Source: Lishizhenia sp965656535
Lineage (GTDB): Bacteria; Bacteroidota; Bacteroidia; Flavobacteriales_D; Crocinitomicaceae
NCBI GenBank assembly: GCA_965656535.1
Contig: CBFHKX010000001.1
Location: 1-64,000 of the forward strand
Direction: 5' to 3'
Length of the DNA: 64,000 nt
Shown here: in pieces, positions 16,316-25,990 of the stretch
How positions within the stretch are numbered: the stretch's first letter is position 1
Layout: each line of letters opens with the position of its first letter
Notes under the pieces: generated by a model
The model's input: only the letters and a program-made list of their open reading frames with translations
Database searches by the model: none
Told to the model about the DNA's origin: nothing
Made by a program: the position numbers and the translations under genes

Positions 16316-17575
16316 ATGGAAATTGCACAAGAAAATAAAGTACTACAATTTGTAGAGAAATTAGAGAAAGGTAAAGATTGTTCAAACTTTCGTCAAATGG
16401 CAATTGATGCCTTAGGCGGTATGAACTTTCCAACAACACGCGTTGAAGATTGGAAATATACCCGAGTTACCCGTATAACAAAACAACAATTTACACAGCA
16501 AAAAGCACAGGCTGACGTTTCTAAGCTCAAAATTGGAGAAGAGAATGTGCACAGACTGGTATTTGTAAACGGTTATTACGACGAAAAACAGTCAAGTTTA
16601 CAAGCATTACCCGAAGGGTTAACCATTACTGCAATTGAAAACGCAGATATGGAGGATTATCTAGACAAACTAGATAGTATCGACGAAAATGTCTTCTCTT
16701 TAATCAATAAAGGTTATTACACTGGCGGTATATACGTTAGAGCTGAAAAAAATACAGTTTCGCAAACTCCAATACACATCATTCATGTAAGTACAGGAAA
16801 TGGTATAATTGCAAACACAAGACACTTTTTTGATGTAGACCAAAGTGCAGAGCTAGAAGTTATTACTTCTCATCACACTATGGATACAACTAACTGCTTT
16901 TCTAACGTGGTAATGGAAGCTGCTGTTGGAGTTAATGCAAGTTTAAAAATTCATAAAATACAAGAAGAGAATCTAGACTTTTTTCATGTTTCAACAGAAA
17001 ACATCGTTCAAGAAAAAGACAGTAGGTTTGAGATTAATACAGTAACCATAGGAGGATTGTTGGTTAGAAATGGATTGAATATTTTAGTAGACGGAGAAAA
17101 CTGTCACACAGCCTTAAACGGAATCTATCTCACAAAAGAAAACCAACTTGTTGATAATCATACTTTCGTAGATCATTTACAACCCAATTGTATATCAGAT
17201 GAAATGTACAAAGGAGTAATGGACGATAAGTCAAAAGCCGTATTCAATGGAAAAGTTATTGTTAGACAAGATTCTCAGAAGATAGAAGCTTTCCAAGCAA
17301 ATGGTAATGTTTTATTATCTAATGATGCAGAAATAAACTCTAAACCAGAGTTAGAAATATACGCAGATGACGTAAAGTGTTCTCACGGCTGTACAATTGG
17401 ACAGCTAGATGAGCAAGCTATTTTTTACCTGCAAGCAAGAGGAATAAAGAAAAAGAGCGCTCAACATATGATGACGCAAGCATTCATAAATGAAGTGGTT
17501 GATCGCATATCAAACGTTAGTGTTCAAGACTATGTTTACGCTAAATTTGAAGAAAAATTTGGTTGGACGCGATAA
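16316..17575 (+). CDS. sufD: Fe-S assembly protein SufD
   Basis: 419 residues from ATG 16316 (MEIAQENKVLQFVEKLEKG); an upstream TTG inside sufC is possible but less likely. Conserved features: RVEDWKYTRV near the N-terminus, the right-handed beta-helix middle, and the C-terminal signature (SKPELEIYADDVKCSHGCT, DEQAIFYLQARGI). SufD is the SufB paralogue in the SufBC2D complex and helps acquire iron. Last gene of this unit, ending in a strong terminator. sufS and sufE, which normally follow, are instead at 62.3-64 kb. Confidence 0.96.
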   Translation: MEIAQENKVLQFVEKLEKGKDCSNFRQMAIDALGGMNFPTTRVEDWKYTRVTRITKQQFTQQKAQADVSKLKIGEENVHRLVFVNGYYDEKQSSLQALPEGLTITAIENADMEDYLDKLDSIDENVFSLINKGYYTGGIYVRAEKNTVSQTPIHIIHVSTGNGIIANTRHFFDVDQSAELEVITSHHTMDTTNCFSNVVMEAAVGVNASLKIHKIQEENLDFFHVSTENIVQEKDSRFEINTVTIGGLLVRNGLNILVDGENCHTALNGIYLTKENQLVDNHTFVDHLQPNCISDEMYKGVMDDKSKAVFNGKVIVRQDSQKIEAFQANGNVLLSNDAEINSKPELEIYADDVKCSHGCTIGQLDEQAIFYLQARGIKKKSAQHMMTQAFINEVVDRISNVSVQDYVYAKFEEKFGWTR

Positions 17576-17597
17576 GCAAGTAATTCAATAAACAACG

Positions 17598-17632
17598 AAC
17601 CCTGTACACTTTTTAGCGTACGGGGTTTTTTA
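17598..17632 (+). terminator. rho-independent terminator after sufD
   Basis: Stem AACCCTGTAC / GTACGGGGTT (10 bp, one G-T wobble), 10-base loop, followed by TTTTTT. Ends the sufABCD transcript. Confidence 0.85.
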
Positions 17633-17702
17633 TTTTATACAAAAATCGACTTACACGCACAGGGCAAAAAAACAATTGGTTCTTATTTGGTGTTTAACCA
17701 AC

Positions 17703-18293
17703 ATGAAAACAATAATCTTCTTAATCGTTCTTTTTTTATACAGCGCTTTTTATGCACAAACAGTGGATCAATTTAACCAATCCAAAAGTAAGGTAGACCA
17801 GAAACTGATGTTAACTCTAGGAAGTTGGTCTTTAGCCAATACAGCAGTAGGAATATATGGATGGAGTAAAACCGAAGATGAATCAAAATATTTTCATCAA
17901 ATGAATGTAATGTGGAGCGGAGTTAACCTTGCACTCGCCATACCCGGATATTTCAGAGCAAGAAAAGAATATGCACAAAACAAAGACTTTCCACAACTGT
18001 ATTTTGCGCAAACAAAAACAGAAAAAATATTCTTGTTTAACACCGCTTTAGATGTCGCATATATCACAGGTGGTTTTCTATTTAAAACACATGCGAATAA
18101 TTCAACAGAGAATTTTAATAGATTTCAAGGCTTTGGAAATAGCCTTATTTTACAAGGTAGTTTTTTATTCTTATTTGACTTAACTGCTCTACTCATCCAC
18201 TCCTCAAGAAGAACTAAAGCCTTAGATCCTGTGCTAGAAAGAGTAAAGCTAAGTTTCACAGGTTCTCAACTTGGATTTAGTTACCAATTTTAG
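17703..18293 (+). CDS. DUF6992-like membrane protein
   Basis: 196 residues from ATG 17703, where a signal peptide/first helix begins (MKTIIFLIVLFLYSAFYAQ). The central part has hydrophobic helices around LMLTLGSWSLANTAVGIYGW and VMWSGVNLALAIPGYF, plus a third pair at 120-170. The pattern LGSWSLAN with FHQMNVMWSGVN matches my recollection of the Bacteroidota family DUF6992; function unknown. It probably lies in the inner membrane. It is preceded by the sufD terminator and followed by a T9SS cargo gene 59 bases away. Confidence 0.65.
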   Translation: MKTIIFLIVLFLYSAFYAQTVDQFNQSKSKVDQKLMLTLGSWSLANTAVGIYGWSKTEDESKYFHQMNVMWSGVNLALAIPGYFRARKEYAQNKDFPQLYFAQTKTEKIFLFNTALDVAYITGGFLFKTHANNSTENFNRFQGFGNSLILQGSFLFLFDLTALLIHSSRRTKALDPVLERVKLSFTGSQLGFSYQF

Positions 18294-18352
18294 TAATTTT
18301 AATAACTAAGAGCAACCGTAATTAGCTTAATACGTTGTAATTATACATGTGT

Positions 18353-20629
18353 ATGAAAAAAATAACCCTTCTTATTCTTGCTATATACTCGTCGTATGCA
18401 ATTGCACAATGTACTGCTGCTAATTTTCCAGTTTTAGACTTAGGAAACGATACTACAATTTGCCAAGGAGAACAAGTAATTTTTAATTTTGGGTCGACCT
18501 ACAACTCATATTTATGGGAAAATAATTCTACTCAATCTTTCAGAACCATCACCAATAGTGGAGTTTATGCGCTAACCGTAAACGGAACCGGCGGAAACAT
18601 AATTCTAAACTCTGGATTTGAAAATGGTGCGGTAGACTTTAGCACGGATTATGTACCTGGTACTGGAGGAGCTTGGGGATTATTAAGTAATACCGGTCAG
18701 TACGATATTTCTACTTCTCCTTCATTATCACATAATAACTTTAGTTTTTGCTCTGATCATGGACCCGGCAATGGGAACATGATGGTAGTAAACGGATCAT
18801 CTACCCCAAACACAGAAGTTTGGTGCCAAACCGTTACCGTTACACCTAATACAGTTTACCTGTTTTCTGCTTGGGTAACCAATGCATTAAATGATCCTAA
18901 TGTTCCGCAACTTCAACTTTTTGTAAACGGCACTTCAATTGGACCAATCTTTAGCACAGGAACCACAGGTTGTAACTGGCAACAATTCAGTAACACATGG
19001 AATTCTGGATCAGCAACAACTGCCGAACTATGCATATTAAATCAAAATACGGTAAACGCTGGTAATGATTTTGCTTTAGATGACATTACTTTTGGGCCTG
19101 TTTGTACAGCAACAGATACTATTTCTGTAAGCGTAGAAAATCCAGTTCAAATAGTAAACACAATAGATCCGACATGTTTAGGCGTATTAGATGGAGAAAT
19201 AGAAATTTTAAATGCAGATGCTACTGAATTCTCAATTGATGGAGGAATAAATTGGCAAGCCAATAACCTTTTTAATGGATTAGCAGACGGTACTTATCAA
19301 GTCTGCTCTAGAACAATTAATAATTGTGAAACATGTGAGTTTGTTGTGCTTAATCAAGGTACAGCCGTTCAAATAAACGTAAGTAATGATACAATTATTT
19401 GCCAAAATGGCACCGCAACCTTAAGCGCAACAGCAAGTGGAGGAAATACATTTGATTTCTACTGGGATATGACACCCAATTTAGCTAATATACAAACTAC
19501 TTCTCCAACCACTAATACACCATATACTGTGTATGCCGAGAATGAAAACGGTTGTATTTCTAACTCAGAAACCATTAATGTGAGCGTACTTGATCCTTTA
19601 AATGCCGACATAAGTGCTCCATTAAGTCTGTGCGAATATGAAAATGCGGATTTATTCGTAACTAATATCACTGGCGGTTTAGCTCCGTACACGGTAAATT
19701 GGACTGGTCCAAATGGAAATTTAGGAATTAACTTTAATCAAAATATAAACGGAAATGAACCCGGAGACTACATGGTAACGATAACCGATGCGTGTGAATC
19801 TAATGCCTTTATACTCAACCAAAATGTAATTCAAAACCCAACTCCACTGCCAAGTTATAGTGTAACAGAAAATAATCTATGCGAACCCGCACGTTTTGAA
19901 ATAACAAACACATCATCAAACAGTGCTAGTGTGATTTGGAACATTGAAACAATCACGACCAATTTTACTACAGATAGTATCGAGGCAGGAATATTTATGG
20001 CTGGTAATTACAGCTTACAAATGAGTGTAACCTCTGCCGAAGGCTGCACGGTAACAACTAATTTTAACAATGCACTTAATGTAGTACCGATTCCAACTGC
20101 TGAGTTTACTTGGACTCCTTCACCTATTTTAATGTTTAATACTACTGCAAACTTCATTAATCAATCTACAGATGCAAGCAGCTATTTATGGAATATGAAC
20201 CAAGGTGAACCTAGTATTTCTAGTTTAGAAAACCCAACTACCCTTTTCCCTGACGGACAAACTGGGGATTATAGCGTAGAATTGATTGCTTACAGTGAAT
20301 TTGGTTGTACAGACACCATAACAAGGATAGTTACGGTATATCCTGAAGTACTTCTTTACGCACCCAATACATTTACACCAGACGGCGATGAATTTAATCA
20401 ACGTTGGCGTGTTTTTCTTGAAGGTATAGACGTGTATGATTTTGAACTTATCGTATACAATAGATGGGGAGAAACAGTTTGGTTAAGTAATGACCCAAAC
20501 GGCGAATGGGATGGAACATACAACGGTGAAATTGTGCGCGACGGAACATATGTATGGACGATTCAAGCAAAAGATGTACTTAATGATAATGCGAGAAGCT
20601 TTAAAGGAACAGTTACTATTATCCGCTAA
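18353..20629 (+). CDS. secreted protein with T9SS type B (gliding-motility) C-terminal domain
   Basis: About 758 residues; ATG 18353 begins a clean signal peptide (MKKITLLILAIYSSYAIAQ), with an alternative ATG two codons upstream. The body consists of beta-sandwich modules: an Ig/PKD-like start (DLGNDTTICQGEQVIFNFG), a lectin/carbohydrate-binding-like domain (about 85-250), repeated Ig-like segments, and a PKD segment near 585-660. It ends with the CHU_C/type B sorting domain (APNTFTPDGDEFNQ, YNRWGETVW, NGEWDGTYNGE, DGTYVW). Exported by the T9SS and probably surface-associated. The ligand is unknown. Confidence 0.9.
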   Translation: MKKITLLILAIYSSYAIAQCTAANFPVLDLGNDTTICQGEQVIFNFGSTYNSYLWENNSTQSFRTITNSGVYALTVNGTGGNIILNSGFENGAVDFSTDYVPGTGGAWGLLSNTGQYDISTSPSLSHNNFSFCSDHGPGNGNMMVVNGSSTPNTEVWCQTVTVTPNTVYLFSAWVTNALNDPNVPQLQLFVNGTSIGPIFSTGTTGCNWQQFSNTWNSGSATTAELCILNQNTVNAGNDFALDDITFGPVCTATDTISVSVENPVQIVNTIDPTCLGVLDGEIEILNADATEFSIDGGINWQANNLFNGLADGTYQVCSRTINNCETCEFVVLNQGTAVQINVSNDTIICQNGTATLSATASGGNTFDFYWDMTPNLANIQTTSPTTNTPYTVYAENENGCISNSETINVSVLDPLNADISAPLSLCEYENADLFVTNITGGLAPYTVNWTGPNGNLGINFNQNINGNEPGDYMVTITDACESNAFILNQNVIQNPTPLPSYSVTENNLCEPARFEITNTSSNSASVIWNIETITTNFTTDSIEAGIFMAGNYSLQMSVTSAEGCTVTTNFNNALNVVPIPTAEFTWTPSPILMFNTTANFINQSTDASSYLWNMNQGEPSISSLENPTTLFPDGQTGDYSVELIAYSEFGCTDTITRIVTVYPEVLLYAPNTFTPDGDEFNQRWRVFLEGIDVYDFELIVYNRWGETVWLSNDPNGEWDGTYNGEIVRDGTYVWTIQAKDVLNDNARSFKGTVTIIR

Positions 20630-20633
20630 CGGT

Positions 20634-21926
20634 TTATCTAGTCAAACTCAAATCGCTCAACTCATTTATAAGTCCGGATTTTATATCAACCAAAACTTCG
20701 TAAACGCTTTGAAACTCATTATCTAAAACAAGTTTAATTGTTAGTGTACCTTTTTCTGTTTTTAAGGCAAGAACTCTATTTGTTTTAACAGAACTAAGTG
20801 TTGGAACTTTACGACCTGAATAAAAACTATGTTTATTTTGTACTTTCAGAAGAGACAAAGGTGGAGCAATAAAAAAATTATATCTATCCTTTTCCTGATT
20901 TAAAAAACCAGTTTCCTTCATTTCAAGAAACAATGAATCTTGGGTTGAATTTAAATTGAGCATTAGCTGCAACGCTTCTATTGGGGTCTCTTTTATTTTC
21001 TTTCGTTCAACTGTATTAAAGTTTTCATCTAAAACGGTAACTATCTCTATGCTTCTCTCAATATCAACTCCTCCTTTAGCAAAGTGAAACTCTCCCTCCC
21101 AAGCATCAAAAAAATGAGTGGTAGGAAAGCCTATCTTCCGACCTAAGTTGGCTAAATAATTACGCCATTTATTATGCCTATTTAACTGTTGTTTCTCCAA
21201 CACTAAGTCTACACTAAAAGTAGATTCATCGTTGGAAAGTTTGTGAAACACCGGAGCAAACTGAAATGGAAATTGAGGTAACTTATTAATAAGAACTGAT
21301 AAGTGTAATGAACTGTCTACTTTTGCAGTAGCACTTATATTTTCGATAGAAAAATCTGTTAACTTTTGGTTTTGTAATTTAGAATAAAATGGTTGACCCT
21401 TCTTTTGTATCACTTCTGTCCACGCAGTATCAAAGTAATTCTGTGCTTTAAAAGCAAGCAACTCATCTTCTATTAACAAGTTATAGGTAAACATCAATAC
21501 ACTATCAACCCGAACCGCTTTTATGTTAAAGCTATCTAAACAAACAACGTTTTCTTTAGCAATGTTTTCTTTTCTGAGTTGATATATTTCGGTAAGCTCA
21601 GCTAAACGCGTATCAAATAGTACAGTATCAGAAATTTGAACAAATGCTCGAGCTGACTGACTTTCAAGGTTTGCCGAAAAATAAACTTTTGTATTCTCAA
21701 TCCCTGAATTTAATAGCAAGGCACGCATACTGAACATGTTAAGCCAAGGAGAAATCGATGGAAGTGTTGATGTTTTCAATTGCTCGTCAATAGAGTCTAG
21801 AAAAACATAACCTACACATTCATCGGCTACTAATCTATTCTCAATTGGAGTAAAAGGTTTTTCAGCATTCCATTTACAACCAATGAACAAGAGTAATCCA
21901 AAACTTACAAAAACAAGCTTTAGCAT
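20634..21926 (-). CDS. lipoprotein of unknown function
   Basis: 430 residues with a lipoprotein signal (MLKLVFVSFGLLLFIGC, lipobox Cys17). The mature part is a mixed alpha/beta sequence with no motif I recognise. Its start abuts the stop of the 666-residue gene upstream, so the two form an operon. Both begin with a self-contained domain preceded by a short Asp/Asn-rich lead-in and may be distant paralogues of the DUF4836-type envelope proteins, a weak impression. It ends 4 bases from the convergent T9SS cargo gene. Confidence 0.65.
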   Translation of the reverse strand: MLKLVFVSFGLLLFIGCKWNAEKPFTPIENRLVADECVGYVFLDSIDEQLKTSTLPSISPWLNMFSMRALLLNSGIENTKVYFSANLESQSARAFVQISDTVLFDTRLAELTEIYQLRKENIAKENVVCLDSFNIKAVRVDSVLMFTYNLLIEDELLAFKAQNYFDTAWTEVIQKKGQPFYSKLQNQKLTDFSIENISATAKVDSSLHLSVLINKLPQFPFQFAPVFHKLSNDESTFSVDLVLEKQQLNRHNKWRNYLANLGRKIGFPTTHFFDAWEGEFHFAKGGVDIERSIEIVTVLDENFNTVERKKIKETPIEALQLMLNLNSTQDSLFLEMKETGFLNQEKDRYNFFIAPPLSLLKVQNKHSFYSGRKVPTLSSVKTNRVLALKTEKGTLTIKLVLDNEFQSVYEVLVDIKSGLINELSDLSLTR

Positions 21927-23927
21927 TTAACGTGTTGCCTTTAGATAAAGCGTATTAATTAAGTCTAACATATAATAACCCCCATTTTGATAGTCGCCAT
22001 TGAATGTATAATTCACTTTCATTTTAAGCAAGTTTTGCTTTACCTCATCAAAAGACATTTCCATCTTACCTACTTTTCCTGCCATTGTTTGAAACATCTC
22101 AAAATCTCTTCTTCCAATATACTCTCTTGGAATAGACTTTAGTAATTTTGCATAATCTACCTCTGCATAAAGCATATTTGTTTTTTTCGCTCGTTTCTTA
22201 GCGTCTCCTTTTAACTTATTGGATCCTAGTCCATTTTTTGAGTTTAAAACAAGTGTTAAGTCATTTGATGCAATAAATAAATTGTTGTACACATATACAT
22301 AAATGGGAATGTTAAACTCATTTGAGGTTATTACGTAATAACCGTCTTTTTTTTGAACATATTGTTGCTCTGTTTTACTCAGCACCTCAAGATATTTAAG
22401 TGCTATTTCTGTTTCTTCAGTAGAAATTCCTAGTGTAAAAACGGGTAATACTTCTTTAGATTCTGTTATTACCTCCTTATATTCAAAATTAACTTCATCA
22501 TATTCGTATGAAATTTTTTGTGTTGGTAATTCTTTAAAACCATTAAAGGTCATAAACATTCTACCAGAATAAAGCTCAAATAAAACGTCTTTATTCATCA
22601 ATCTATCCCACGTATACCAGATTGCTGAGCCCAATTGCAGGCGTTTCTCACTGCTATTCTCAAGTTTAGGCAGGTAAATTGACTTGAAGCGTTCGTATGC
22701 ATTCTGGTAAGAAGCGTTGCCAATTACAAATCCCATATTATCATCGGGAATGTACTTCAGCATTTCTTTATCCATTTTACTGTTACCCAATTCATCTACA
22801 ACCTCCATAATTTCAGTGTGACCATTCATATCTAACTCTGCATGAATACCTGTTTCTGTAAAATTTGCGACCGCATGATACCATTGATCTTTAAAAATAG
22901 ATGCATTCTTATCTACAATAGGGTTATATTTTAACTCTCTCTCAAGTTCATACGAATTCGTGTAAAATTTGGATGCGTCAAAGAAAAAAACCGCCTGATC
23001 GCCGTTGCTAAATGCTTTTTGCATCTTTTCATCATGCTTGAATAACGAATTATCACTTAAAAAATCTGCTAAGACCTTGTCGTTTTCTTGTCTTGTCCAC
23101 GCTGTTTCTATGCTATCTCTAAAGGTATATTTACTCGGAAAAGTTGGTTCACTTTCAACAATTTCTTCTACCTCTTCCAAGTTCTCAATCTCATACACCC
23201 TATCCACCTGCTCATTAATACTTTCTTCCAATTTAGGCATCGGCGCTGGTGGTGCTTCATAGATAGCTTGTTCTTCTACAATTTCAAATTCCTCATATTC
23301 TACTTCTTGAGCTGGAGGAATAAAATCCTCCATTTCTTCAGCTACAGCAGCCTCAGCTTCTTCTACCCTATGGTTCAGCTCCTCATTAAACTGTTCTTCA
23401 TAATAATAATCGTTGTAATACCTACTCTCATCCATCCACCCATTGGCGTAATAAATACTGTCTACATAATCATTTACTTTGTAATAATGTAAATCTGTAA
23501 CCACAAAAAGCATTTGATTATTACGGATAGCCGTTAACATAGAATTATTAAAATAAAACCCTTCTGTTCGCAGTTTTGTTGTAGCTTCTGCATTCAATTT
23601 CATGTTGTCTATGAGCTTATTCATATCCGCTACATCTATAGAAAAACCAAAAAAGTTATAGCTAGGCAAATCACCACCAAAGAAATAAAATTGACCGTTT
23701 AAGTCAAACCCAAATTCTGATATAGATTTAGATGCATCTCTGAACAACTCCTTTGAGACTTCTGCCATAAATTCGTATTTCTCCATTTCTTCTAATGGAA
23801 CATCTTTTAAAATATCTTCTCCAGAGAAAGAAAGCACAAACTGAGCATTATTAGGAATAAACGGTGCTTTTTGAGCCTTCAAAAAGCTAGGTAAAACCAG
23901 TAAAGTAAAAATAATTACACGTAACAT
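21927..23927 (-). CDS. exported protein, DUF4836-like, with acidic Pro/Glu-rich linker
   Basis: 666 residues with a signal peptide (MLRVIIFTLLVLPSFLKAQ) followed by IPNNAQFVLSFSGEDILKDV, the kind of opening seen in DUF4836 proteins of Bacteroidota. Two globular parts (about 20-170 and 270-660) are separated by a very acidic, proline-containing, low-complexity linker (about 185-262) rich in Glu, Val and Ala, likely flexible or extended. No lipobox or sorting domain, so periplasmic location is likely. First gene of a two-gene unit; promoter element at 23944-23951. Function unknown. Confidence 0.6.
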   Translation of the reverse strand: MLRVIIFTLLVLPSFLKAQKAPFIPNNAQFVLSFSGEDILKDVPLEEMEKYEFMAEVSKELFRDASKSISEFGFDLNGQFYFFGGDLPSYNFFGFSIDVADMNKLIDNMKLNAEATTKLRTEGFYFNNSMLTAIRNNQMLFVVTDLHYYKVNDYVDSIYYANGWMDESRYYNDYYYEEQFNEELNHRVEEAEAAVAEEMEDFIPPAQEVEYEEFEIVEEQAIYEAPPAPMPKLEESINEQVDRVYEIENLEEVEEIVESEPTFPSKYTFRDSIETAWTRQENDKVLADFLSDNSLFKHDEKMQKAFSNGDQAVFFFDASKFYTNSYELERELKYNPIVDKNASIFKDQWYHAVANFTETGIHAELDMNGHTEIMEVVDELGNSKMDKEMLKYIPDDNMGFVIGNASYQNAYERFKSIYLPKLENSSEKRLQLGSAIWYTWDRLMNKDVLFELYSGRMFMTFNGFKELPTQKISYEYDEVNFEYKEVITESKEVLPVFTLGISTEETEIALKYLEVLSKTEQQYVQKKDGYYVITSNEFNIPIYVYVYNNLFIASNDLTLVLNSKNGLGSNKLKGDAKKRAKKTNMLYAEVDYAKLLKSIPREYIGRRDFEMFQTMAGKVGKMEMSFDEVKQNLLKMKVNYTFNGDYQNGGYYMLDLINTLYLKATR

Positions 23928-23943
23928 ATTGCGGATTTTAATT

Positions 23944-23951
23944 CAAATATA
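23944..23951 (-). promoter_or_regulatory. -7 element upstream of the DUF4836-like gene
   Basis: Minus strand TATATTTG, 16 bases before the ATG at 23927. A TTTG at 23979-23976 is 24 bases upstream, a little far. Confidence 0.45.
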
Positions 23952-24046
23952 GAAGATAAGAATTGAACCCTAACACAAAACTGTCTTTTATTTTACAGTT
24001 ACAATCTAGTAGATATTAATTTCTTCTCAAACAAGGCAGATGTAGC

Positions 24047-24077
24047 TTGCCGACCTTACTTCAATTCTTTATATTTG
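24047..24077 (+). promoter_or_regulatory. promoter of the methionine-salvage pair, leaderless
   Basis: TTG (24047-24049), 20 bases, TATATTTG (24070-24077), then AACT and the ATG at 24082. The start codon falls about where transcription should begin, so the mRNA probably has no leader. Confidence 0.6.
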
Positions 24078-24081
24078 AACT

Positions 24082-25221
24082 ATGATGCAAATAGACTCTA
24101 AGCTACCTCAATTGGGTACAACTATTTTTACTGTAATGTCGCAACTCGCCGCGGAACACAATGCTATTAACCTCTCACAGGGTTTCCCAAATTTTCCGAT
24201 TGCTCAGCAACTACAAGAAACATTTAATAAAATAGGCAAAGAGAATGTTCATCAATATGTTCCTATGGCTGGAAACCCTCCATTATTGAAGGCAGTAAAA
24301 GACAAAATTTTACTTCACTATAAAAGAGAGGTAGATGAAAACAATGAGCTCTTAATTACTGCAGGAGCCACACAAGCTATTTTCACTGCCATTCAAGCCC
24401 TAATTAAAAAAGGAGATGAAGTAGTTATTTTAGACCCGTCTTACGATTGCTACGCGCCTGCTGTAAAACTAGCTGGAGGTACACCCGTGCATGTTAATTT
24501 AGATGAAAACTTTAACGTAGATTGGAATAAGGTTAACGCTGCCTTTTCTTCAAAAACTAGGATGATTATTACCAATAATCCACATAATCCAAGCGGAAAA
24601 GTATTTGAAGAGCAAGATATTTTAGCGCTAGAAACAATTTTAGATCGTTTCCCAGACGTATTTCTCTTATCTGACGAAGTGTATGAATTTATCCACTTTG
24701 AAAAACCACATATTTCTGCACACACTAGAGAAAGACTAAAAGACAGAAGCATAATTACTTCTTCTTTTGGAAAAACCTTTCATGTAACCGGTTGGAAAAT
24801 TGGCTACGTTGTTGCACCCAAAGAGATAATGGTAGAAATAAAAAAAGTACATCAATATTTAGTTTTTTGCGTAAACAGTGTTTGTCAAATAGCACTCGCA
24901 ACATATTTACCACAAGCAGATTTAAGTAAGCTTGGTAGTTTCTACAAAGAAAAACGCGATTTCTTTGTGGAAAGAATGCAAAGCTCTAAATTCGAGTTAT
25001 TACCGAGTTATGGCTCTTACTTTGTAACCGCAAAATATGCAAGAATAGCAGACCTTGACGATATAGCTTTTTCTAAATGGTTAACCACCGAAAAGGGCGT
25101 AGCAGTTATCCCAACATCAGTATTTAATGCAAACAAGCAAGACAACAAAACAATACGTCTTTGTTATGCCAAAACAGAAGAAACACTAATACAAGCAACT
25201 AATTTATTATGCAAAATTTAA
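24082..25221 (+). CDS. methionine aminotransferase (YbdL-like, PLP-dependent)
   Basis: 379 residues, very similar along its length to E. coli YbdL: SKLPQLGTTIFTVMSQLA, NLSQGFPNFP, LDPSYDCYAPA, NNPHNPSGKVF and the PLP lysine Lys231 in SSFGKTFHVTGWK. It transaminates 2-oxo-4-methylthiobutanoate to methionine, typically with glutamine as amino donor. Its stop overlaps the downstream omega-amidase by 13 bases; that enzyme removes the 2-oxoglutaramate by-product, so the pair makes a coherent methionine-salvage step. ATGATG gives two possible starts (24082 or 24085). Confidence 0.93.
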   Translation: MMQIDSKLPQLGTTIFTVMSQLAAEHNAINLSQGFPNFPIAQQLQETFNKIGKENVHQYVPMAGNPPLLKAVKDKILLHYKREVDENNELLITAGATQAIFTAIQALIKKGDEVVILDPSYDCYAPAVKLAGGTPVHVNLDENFNVDWNKVNAAFSSKTRMIITNNPHNPSGKVFEEQDILALETILDRFPDVFLLSDEVYEFIHFEKPHISAHTRERLKDRSIITSSFGKTFHVTGWKIGYVVAPKEIMVEIKKVHQYLVFCVNSVCQIALATYLPQADLSKLGSFYKEKRDFFVERMQSSKFELLPSYGSYFVTAKYARIADLDDIAFSKWLTTEKGVAVIPTSVFNANKQDNKTIRLCYAKTEETLIQATNLLCKI

Positions 25222-25982
25222 AGGTAGGACTTTTACAAGCCAATCAAATTTGGGAAAATAAAAAGGCTAATTTTGACAATTATCAAAGACTAATTAACTC
25301 ATCTGAAAAGGTAGATTTGCTGGTCTTACCTGAAATGTTTTCTACGGGTTTTTCTATGCAACCTCAAAAACTAGCCGAATCTTTTTTCACATCGGAAAGC
25401 ATAGCTTGGTTACGTCAGCTTGCCAACACTAAGAATTGTGCAATTACTACATCCTTAATTATAGAAGAAAATGGAAAGTATTACAACCGAATGGTCTTTA
25501 TTGAGCCAAATGGAATACTTCATCACTACGATAAAAGGCAATTGTTTACACTAGCAAAAGAAGATAAGCACTATGCAGCAGGACGAGAAAATAAAATTGT
25601 CCAATACAAAGGCTGGCGCATCAATTTACAGGTCTGCTACGATTTACGTTTTCCAGAAAACTGTAGAAACAAGGTTGAATCTAATAAATTTGAATACGAT
25701 ACTTTAATCTATGTTGCCAATTGGCCTGAAAAAAGAAAGGAACACTGGAAAACCTTGCTAAAAGCAAGAGCAATAGAAAATCAGTGCTATGTGATTGGTG
25801 TCAATAGGGTTGGTGTAGACGGAAAAGAATTTAAGTATAGCGGAGATTCTGCCCTGATTAACGCCTTAGGAGAAGTAGAATGTACTTCTAATGAAGAAGT
25901 AGTGCTCGTTGGAGAGTTAAATGCGGATACCCTTAATCACATTAGAGAAAGTATTCCATTTTTAAAAGACAAAACTTTGTAA
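25209..25982 (+). CDS. omega-amidase, nitrilase superfamily (YafV/NIT2-like)
   Basis: 257 residues with the carbon-nitrogen hydrolase fold and its catalytic triad: Glu42 (LPEMF), Lys109 (YDKRQLF) and Cys143 (QVCYDLRFPE). It hydrolyses 2-oxoglutaramate to 2-oxoglutarate and ammonia, pulling the glutamine-dependent aminotransferase reaction forward. It overlaps the aminotransferase by 13 bases, and a YqaA-type gene follows after 8 bases. Cytoplasmic. Confidence 0.93.
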   Translation: MQNLKVGLLQANQIWENKKANFDNYQRLINSSEKVDLLVLPEMFSTGFSMQPQKLAESFFTSESIAWLRQLANTKNCAITTSLIIEENGKYYNRMVFIEPNGILHHYDKRQLFTLAKEDKHYAAGRENKIVQYKGWRINLQVCYDLRFPENCRNKVESNKFEYDTLIYVANWPEKRKEHWKTLLKARAIENQCYVIGVNRVGVDGKEFKYSGDSALINALGEVECTSNEEVVLVGELNADTLNHIRESIPFLKDKTL

Positions 25983-25990
25983 ATCGCACT

